Part shown: positions 58,571 through 64,000 of the stretch, in pieces
Layout of the letters: the number at the start of each line of letters is the position of its first letter
How positions within the stretch are numbered: the stretch's first letter is position 1
Source: Enterobacterales bacterium
Lineage (GTDB): Bacteria > Pseudomonadota > Gammaproteobacteria > Enterobacterales > Enterobacteriaceae
Length of the DNA stretch: 64,000 nt
Direction of reading: 5' to 3'
Assembly (NCBI GenBank): GCA_015655145.1
Contig: JAATFO010000077.1
Location: forward strand, 1-64,000
The notes under the pieces: model-generated
What the model was told of the DNA's origin: nothing
Seen by the model: the letters and a program-made list of their open reading frames with translations, nothing else
Database searches by the model: none
Translations under genes and position numbers: made by a program

Positions 58571-60340
58571 GTGCGATTGTTTAGTCAGTTACGCGGGTAT
58601 TTTTTCCGGGAATGGCGGCGTTATCTGGGCGCCATTTCCTTGCTGATGATGATAGCTATTCTGCAATTGTTACCGCCTAAATTGGTTGGGATGATTGTTG
58701 ATGGCGTCACTCGGCAGCATATGGCTGCCCGTCAGGTTTGGTTATTGATTGGGGTGATATTGTTGGCTGCAGGCGTGGTGTATCTGTTGCGCTATGTCTG
58801 GCGTGTTTTATTGTTTGGCGCCTCATATCAGTTGGCTGTCGAACTGCGGGAAGACTTTTACCGACAACTCAGTCGCCAGCATCCGGCATTCTATTTACGT
58901 CACCGTACAGGCGATTTGATCGCCCGGGCAACCAATGATGTTGATCGCGTGGTCTTTGCGGCTGGCGAAGGCGTATTGACTCTGGTGGATTCGCTGGTGA
59001 TGGGTTGTGCGGTGCTGGTCGTGATGAGCACCCAAATCAACTGGCAGCTCACACTCCTTGCGTTAGTGCCCATGCCGGTGATGGCCATCGTGATTAAGCG
59101 CTATGGTGATCAACTTCATCAACGTTTCCGGTTGGCGCAGGCTGCATTTTCTTCACTTAATGATCAAACTCAGCAAAGCCTGACCAGTATTCGGATGATC
59201 AAGGCCTTCGGTTTGGAGGATCATCAATCTGATCAATTTGCCGCCACTGCCCGGGATGCTGGCGAGAAAAATATGCGAGTGGCACGCATTGATGCGCGCT
59301 TTGATCCCACCATCTATATTGCCATTGGTATCTAAAACTTACTGGCCATTGGCGGTGGTAGCTGGTTGGTCTGGCATAACGAGTTGACGTTGGGACAGTT
59401 GACCAGCTTCGTCATGTATCTTGGTTTGATGATCTGGCCGATGCTGGCGCTGGCATGGATGTTCAATATTGTTGAACGCGGCAGTGCTGCCTGGAATCGT
59501 ATTCACGCCTTTTTGCAGGAAGCGCCGGTCGTGGCCGACGGCAGCCACATTTTACCGCAGGAACCGGGCGTATTGCGCATAGCGATTCGCCAGTTTACTT
59601 ATCCGGATAGCCCGCAGCCTGCGCTACATGATGTACAGGTCAATGTGAAGCCCGGCCAGATGCTCGGAGTGTGCGGGCCGACGGGGGCGGGGAAAAGCAC
59701 GTTACTCAGTTTAGTTCAGCGCCACTTTGATGTCTCGCAAGGCAACATTTGTTATCACGCGATACCGTTGACACGACTGCGGATTGATAACTGGTGCAGC
59801 CGTTTGGCGGTGGTAAACCAAACGCCTTTTTTATTTTCCGACACGGTGGCGAATAATATTGCGCTTGGCCGGCCGAACGCGTCTCAGCAAGAGATTGAAC
59901 ATGTGGCGCGCCTGGCCTGCATTCATGAGGACATTCTGCGTTTGCCGCAGGGATATGCAACGGAAGTTGGTGAGCGCGGCGTGATGCTTTCTGGTGGGCA
60001 AAGGCAGCGGATGTCCATTGCCCGGGCACTGTTGTTGAATGCGGAAATATTGCTGCTGGATGATGCATTGTCAGCTGTCGATGGTCGTACAGAACATCAG
60101 ATTCTGCACAATTTGCGGCAGTGGGGAGTAGGACACACCCTGATTATCAGTTCTCATCGTTTGTCAGCGCTTACTGAAGCGAGCGAGATAGTGGTGTTGC
60201 AAAACGGCCGGGTGACGCAGCGCGGCGATCACCCGAAGCTGGTTAATGCCAGTGGCTGGTATCGCGATATGTACCGTTATCAACAATTAGCGGCGGCGTT
60301 AGATGAGGACGAAAGCGAAAAGGATCGGTCACATGGCTAA
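58571..60340 (+). pseudogene. mdlA: ABC exporter subunit MdlA, interrupted by an in-frame stop
   Basis: Reads as one 589-codon frame, a full-length half-transporter, except for a TAA at 59333-59335. Upstream of it lie the membrane segments (ending [11 protein letters not shown]). Downstream, in the same frame, are [17 protein letters not shown], Walker [10 protein letters not shown], the signature [10 protein letters not shown] and Walker [13 protein letters not shown]. The E. coli protein reads through at this position (IGMANLLAIGG). A Ser codon TCA could give TAA with one change. Translation starts at GTG 58571. The rest shows no other damage, so the mutation is recent, or it is a sequencing error or a read-through. 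It overlaps mdlB by 8 bp. Confidence 0.88.
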
Positions 60341-62102
60341 TATAACGCCACGCCGGGCGATACTCCGTCGTCTGTTGTCATACGGCAAACCCTGGGGCAA
60401 GTCACTGGGGATAGCGGTATTGATGCTATGGGTTGCGGCGGCAGCGGAAGTGCTGGGACCGGTACTCATCAGTTACTTTATCGACCATATGGTGGCAAAA
60501 CACCAGATGCCGCTGAAGATGGTGATCGCGTTACCGGTGGGCTTTATCCTGTTACAAATTTTGGCGGCTTTACTGCACTATTTTCAGGCATTGCGCTTCA
60601 ATCAGGCGGCTGTCGGTGTCGTTCAGCAACTGCGTAGTGACGTGATGGATGCGGCATTGCGTCAGCCATTGCATACCTTTGATACGCAACCCGTTGGGCA
60701 AATCATTGCACGTGTTACTAACGATACTGAGGTGGTAAAAGATCTCTATATTACAGTGATAGCGACCTTATTACGGAGTGTGGCGTTGATTGGCGCTATG
60801 CTGGTGGCGATGTTCAGCCTTGACTGGCGTATGGCGCTGGTGGCGCTGATCATTTTCCCGTTGGTTCTCCTGGTCATGCTGATTTATCAACATTACAGTA
60901 CGCCGATTGTGCGACGCGTGCGCCACTATCTGGCAGACATTAATAATGGTTTCAATGAAGTCATTAACGGCATGAGCGTGATTCAGCAGTTCCGCCAGCA
61001 GGCGCGTTTTGGTGAACGTCTGGGTAACGCCAGCCGTTCACACTATCTGGCGCGTATGGCAACACTGCGACTGGAAGGCTTTTTGCTGCGCCCCTTGCTC
61101 AGCTTATTCTCGGCCTTGATTTTGTGCGGTCTGATGATGTTGTTCAGTTTTTCGTCTGTTGGTGCGTTTGATGTTGGCGTTCTTTATGCGTTTATCAGTT
61201 ATCTCGGGCGTTTGAATGAGCCGTTAATCGCACTGACAACGCAGCAATCGATGTTACAACAGGCGATAGTGGCGGGAGAACGCATTTTTGAACTGATGGA
61301 TGCGCCACAGCAACAGTATGGCGTTGATGATAATCCGCTGAAAAGTGGACATATCACGGTTAATCACCTTAGCTTTGCCTATCGTGGTGAGCGCAACATA
61401 TTGACAGACATTAACCTTGACGTGCCCGCCCGCAGTTTTGTGGCGCTGGTGGGACATACTGGCAGCGGCAAAAGTACGCTGGCTAATTTATTACTGGGAT
61501 ATTATCCGCTGGAACAGGGAGGCATCTGCCTGGATGGTCGTCCCCTGAGCCAGCTTAGTCGCCAGACCTTGCGTCAGGGGGTGGCGATAGTGCCACAAGA
61601 ACCCGTGGTGCTGGCTGATACGCTCTATGCTAATGTGACCCTGGGACGTCATATCAGCGAAGAGAAAGTATGGCAGGTGCTGGAAACCGTGCAACTGGCG
61701 CCGTTGGCGCGTTCACTGGCGGCAGGTATGCATACCCGGCTCAGTGAAGAGGGGAACAGCCTCTCTGTCGGACAGAAACAGTTACTGGCGCTGGCACGCG
61801 TACTGGTGGCACCACCGCAGATCCTCATTCTTGATGAAGCAACGGCCAATATTGATTCAGGGACTGAGCAAGTGATTCAACGGGCGCTGAATGTGGTGCG
61901 TCAACAAACCACACTGATGGTCATTGCTCATCGCCTTTCTACTATCGTCGATGCGGATACCATTCTGGTACTGCACCGTGGTCAAGTTGTTGAATGTGGT
62001 ACTCACCGTGAATTACTGGCTAAACATGGACGTTACTGGCAAATGTATCAACTGCAATTGGTCAGTGATGAACTCGTGTCGGGCATAGCGCCCAATGTTT
62101 GA
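60333..62102 (+). CDS. mdlB: ABC exporter subunit MdlB
   Basis: A 589-aa half-transporter with six membrane segments and an ATPase domain: Walker [10 protein letters not shown], signature [13 protein letters not shown], Walker [12 protein letters not shown]. It is the partner of MdlA. The ATG at 60333 overlaps the mdlA end; the ORF's earlier start at 60303 is less likely. With mdlA broken it may be left without a partner unless it forms homodimers. Confidence 0.95.
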   Translation: MANITPRRAILRRLLSYGKPWGKSLGIAVLMLWVAAAAEVLGPVLISYFIDHMVAKHQMPLKMVIALPVGFILLQILAALLHYFQALRFNQAAVGVVQQLRSDVMDAALRQPLHTFDTQPVGQIIARVTNDTEVVKDLYITVIATLLRSVALIGAMLVAMFSLDWRMALVALIIFPLVLLVMLIYQHYSTPIVRRVRHYLADINNGFNEVINGMSVIQQFRQQARFGERLGNASRSHYLARMATLRLEGFLLRPLLSLFSALILCGLMMLFSFSSVGAFDVGVLYAFISYLGRLNEPLIALTTQQSMLQQAIVAGERIFELMDAPQQQYGVDDNPLKSGHITVNHLSFAYRGERNILTDINLDVPARSFVALVGHTGSGKSTLANLLLGYYPLEQGGICLDGRPLSQLSRQTLRQGVAIVPQEPVVLADTLYANVTLGRHISEEKVWQVLETVQLAPLARSLAAGMHTRLSEEGNSLSVGQKQLLALARVLVAPPQILILDEATANIDSGTEQVIQRALNVVRQQTTLMVIAHRLSTIVDADTILVLHRGQVVECGTHRELLAKHGRYWQMYQLQLVSDELVSGIAPNV

Positions 62103-62110
62103 GGTCGGTT

Positions 62111-62127
62111 TGCACCTTTTTTGCGCA
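62111..62127 (+). promoter_or_regulatory. NtrC-like site 1 upstream of glnK
   Basis: TGCACCTTTTTTGCGCA matches 11 of 14 fixed positions of the NtrC consensus TGCACCA-N3-TGGTGCA. It is about 185 bp upstream of the sigma-54 promoter. Confidence 0.55.
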
Positions 62128-62171
62128 ATGCATTCAGCCTGTTTTGCGTGTTGCACTAATCTAAGGCGTCG

Positions 62172-62188
62172 CGCACTTCCATGGTGCG
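62172..62188 (+). promoter_or_regulatory. NtrC-like site 2 upstream of glnK
   Basis: CGCACTTCCATGGTGCG matches 10 of 14 fixed NtrC positions, with a perfect TGGTGC half. About 110-125 bp upstream of the promoter, the normal enhancer distance. Confidence 0.6.
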
Positions 62189-62296
62189 TTTTTGTTGCCC
62201 GCTCTGTTCTCGTCGTATGCGGCGGGTGAATGTGTCCCTGGTATAATCTCAGTCGCCATCTGACTAATTCTCTGAAATTGTCGCATTTTTAATTTA

Positions 62297-62313
62297 TGGC
62301 ACAGGCTTTGCTT
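62297..62313 (+). promoter_or_regulatory. Sigma-54 promoter of glnK-amtB
   Basis: TGGCAC-N5-TTGCT is an exact match to the -24/-12 consensus, 55-71 bp before glnK. With the two NtrC-like sites it shows nitrogen-limitation control, as in E. coli. Confidence 0.88.
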
Positions 62314-62367
62314 TAATCAGTCCATGTCGGGTGTAACTAATAATTTTTAATACCTGGAGGGGATCAT

Positions 62368-62706
62368 ATGAAGCTGGTTACCGTGGTAATCAAACCGTTC
62401 AAGCTCGAGGACGTGCGTGAAGCACTGTCTGCAATAGGTATTCAGGGCCTGACTGTCACTGAAGTAAAAGGTTTTGGACGCCAGAAAGGTCATGCAGAAC
62501 TTTACCGCGGTGCGGAATACAGTGTGAATTTCCTGCCAAAAGTAAAAATTGATATTGCAATCGCCGATGATCAGCTTGATGAAGTGATTGATGTGATTAG
62601 CAAAGCGGCTTACACCGGTAAGATCGGCGATGGCAAGATCTTCGTTGCGGAATTGCAACGAGTGATCCGCATTCGTACCGGCGAAACCGACGAAGCAGCG
62701 CTTTAA
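62368..62706 (+). CDS. glnK: Nitrogen regulatory protein P-II GlnK
   Basis: A 112-aa PII signal protein that blocks AmtB when nitrogen is plentiful. The T-loop RGAEYSVNFLPK carries Tyr51, the uridylylation site. The EYSVNF wording and linkage to amtB identify GlnK rather than GlnB. TGGAGGGG precedes the ATG. Confidence 0.97.
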   Translation: MKLVTVVIKPFKLEDVREALSAIGIQGLTVTEVKGFGRQKGHAELYRGAEYSVNFLPKVKIDIAIADDQLDEVIDVISKAAYTGKIGDGKIFVAELQRVIRIRTGETDEAAL

Positions 62707-62740
62707 TTTCGGGCTCCGAATTGTGATGGGATGGAATAAA

Positions 62741-64000
62741 ATGAATAAGATACTGACAAAGATGGGGCTGATTAGCCTGGCGTTGTTACCGTCGCTCGCG
62801 ATGGCGGCCCCGGCTGTGGCGGATAAAGCGGATAACGCTTTCATGATGATTTGTACCGCGCTCGTGTTGTTTATGTCGATTCCGGGGATCGCACTGTTTT
62901 ATGGTGGTCTGATTCGGAGCAAAAACGTGTTATCAATGCTGACACAAGTTGCCGTCACTTTTTCGATGGTGTGCGTGTTGTGGATGATTTATGGGTATTC
63001 ACTGGCTTTCAGCGAAGGTAATGCGTTCTTTGGCAGCTTTAACTGGGCGATGCTGAAAAACATTGAGCTGACTGCGCTAACGGGCACGTTCTACCAGTAC
63101 ATCCATGTTGCGTTTCAGGCTTCCTTCGCCTGTATCACGGTAGGGCTGATTGTCGGTTCAATCGCTGAACGTATTCGCTTTTCCGCTGTGCTGATTTTCG
63201 TGCTGGTCTGGCTGACGCTGGCTTATCTGCCTATTGCACATATGGTGTGGGCAGGCGGTCTACTGGCTCAGGACGGCGCGCTGGATTTTGCAGGCGGCAC
63301 CGTGGTCCATATTAATGCGGCGGTAGCCGGTTTGGTCGGGGCCTATCTGGTTGGTAAGCGTGCCGGTTTCGGTAAAGAAGCATTTAAACCGCACAACTTG
63401 CCGATGGTGTTCACCGGGGCGGCTATCCTGTATGTCGGTTGGTTTGGTTTCAACGCAGGTTCCGCCAGTGCGGCGAGCGAAATTGCCGCTCTGGCATTTC
63501 TTAATACCGTTATCGCAACAGCAGGTGCAGTGCTGGCGTGGACACTCGGTGAGTGGGTATCACGCGGTAAACCATCATTACTGGGCGCCAGCTCAGGTAT
63601 GATTGCCGGTCTGGTGGCAATCACTCCGGCTTGCGGTACTGTTGGTGTCGGTGGTGCATTGATTGTGGGGATTGTTGGCGGTCTGGCCGGTCTCTGGGGG
63701 GTCACAACACTGAAAAAATGGTTGCGTGTTGATGATCCCTGCGATGTGTTCGGTGTGCATGGCGTGTGCGGGATTGTGGGGTGTATTCTTACCGGGGTCT
63801 TCACCTCCTCCTCTCTTGGCGGCGTGGGCTATGCCGCAGGCGTCACCATGGGACATCAGGTCTGGGTGCAGATTTTCAGCGTAGGCGTCACGATTGTCTG
63901 GACCGGTGTTGTCGCCTTTATTGGTTTTAAAGTGGCTGACATGATAGTGGGACTGCGTGTACCAGAAGAACAGGAACGCGAAGGTCTGGATGTCAACAGC
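62741..64000 (+). CDS. amtB: Ammonium transporter AmtB (runs off the window)
   Basis: Inner-membrane ammonium channel. The frame is open from ATG 62741 to the window edge, giving 420 codons; E. coli AmtB has 428 residues and ends a few codons after LDVNS, so only the last residues are missing. It has a cleavable signal peptide (SLALLPSLAMA), FYGGLIRSKNVLSML, the pore histidines in VVHINAAVAGL and FGVHGVCGIVG, and about 11 membrane segments. It lies 34 bp after glnK, in one operon. Confidence 0.96.
   Translation, partial: MNKILTKMGLISLALLPSLAMAAPAVADKADNAFMMICTALVLFMSIPGIALFYGGLIRSKNVLSMLTQVAVTFSMVCVLWMIYGYSLAFSEGNAFFGSFNWAMLKNIELTALTGTFYQYIHVAFQASFACITVGLIVGSIAERIRFSAVLIFVLVWLTLAYLPIAHMVWAGGLLAQDGALDFAGGTVVHINAAVAGLVGAYLVGKRAGFGKEAFKPHNLPMVFTGAAILYVGWFGFNAGSASAASEIAALAFLNTVIATAGAVLAWTLGEWVSRGKPSLLGASSGMIAGLVAITPACGTVGVGGALIVGIVGGLAGLWGVTTLKKWLRVDDPCDVFGVHGVCGIVGCILTGVFTSSSLGGVGYAAGVTMGHQVWVQIFSVGVTIVWTGVVAFIGFKVADMIVGLRVPEEQEREGLDVNS

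Noticed and set aside
1-64000. CRISPR arrays, tRNA, rRNA, prophage or intact IS
   Set aside because: No regular spacer-repeat arrays, cloverleaf or rRNA sequence, phage genes or transposase frames were recognised.

Overview
The window is chromosomal DNA of an enterobacterium (Gammaproteobacteria, Enterobacterales). From about 23.0 kb to the right edge the gene order is nrdR-ribD-ribE-nusB-thiL-pgpA / dxs-ispA-xseB / thiI / yajL-panE / yajQ / yajR / cyoABCDE / ampG-yajG / bolA / tig / clpP-clpX-lon / hupB / ppiD / ybaV / queC / ybaE / cof / PLP enzyme / decR / mdlA-mdlB / glnK-amtB. This is close to the 9-10 min region of E. coli, without yajO and ybaW. Protein lengths mostly match E. coli within a few residues. 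The genus cannot be fixed from sequence alone; a plant- or insect-associated lineage (Pectobacteriaceae or Sodalis-like) is only a guess.

The left third (1 to about 22.6 kb) is accessory. The largest block, 308-13547, all on the minus strand, is a glycyl-radical-enzyme-associated bacterial microcompartment (GRM) operon. In transcription order it encodes an iron alcohol dehydrogenase, the phosphotransacylase PduL, an unrecognised 65-aa protein, a flavoprotein with a PduM-like tail, a pentameric vertex protein, a GlcG/PduO-C-like protein, an acetate/propionate kinase, hexameric and trimeric shell proteins, a CoA-acylating aldehyde dehydrogenase, a GrpU-like shell protein with a pore cysteine, a DJ-1/PfpI protein, a B12-independent glycerol/1,2-propanediol dehydratase, its radical-SAM activase and a GlpF-type facilitator. 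Together they can take up the diol, dehydrate it inside a protein shell, and convert the aldehyde to alcohol and to acid plus ATP. The dehydratase carries a 58-residue insertion whose helices resemble the encapsulation-type helices at the ends of several other operon products.

Right of the operon lie gadC and gadB (glutamate-dependent acid resistance; the antiporter has a short C-terminus), a gene-free 1-kb stretch, and an iron-uptake set: an AraC-family regulator with a Fur-like box at its start, a TonB-dependent receptor with a TTG start, and a periplasmic iron-siderophore binding protein. No ABC permease or ATPase accompanies them.

Other points: mdlA is broken by one in-frame TAA. A 141-bp palindromic-ended repeat (MITE-like) occurs as two close copies at 17.6 and 43.2 kb and as one diverged copy at about 0.2 kb. 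Sigma-32 promoters can be read upstream of clpP and lon, and a sigma-54 promoter with NtrC-like sites upstream of glnK. No rRNA, tRNA, CRISPR array or intact insertion sequence was seen.
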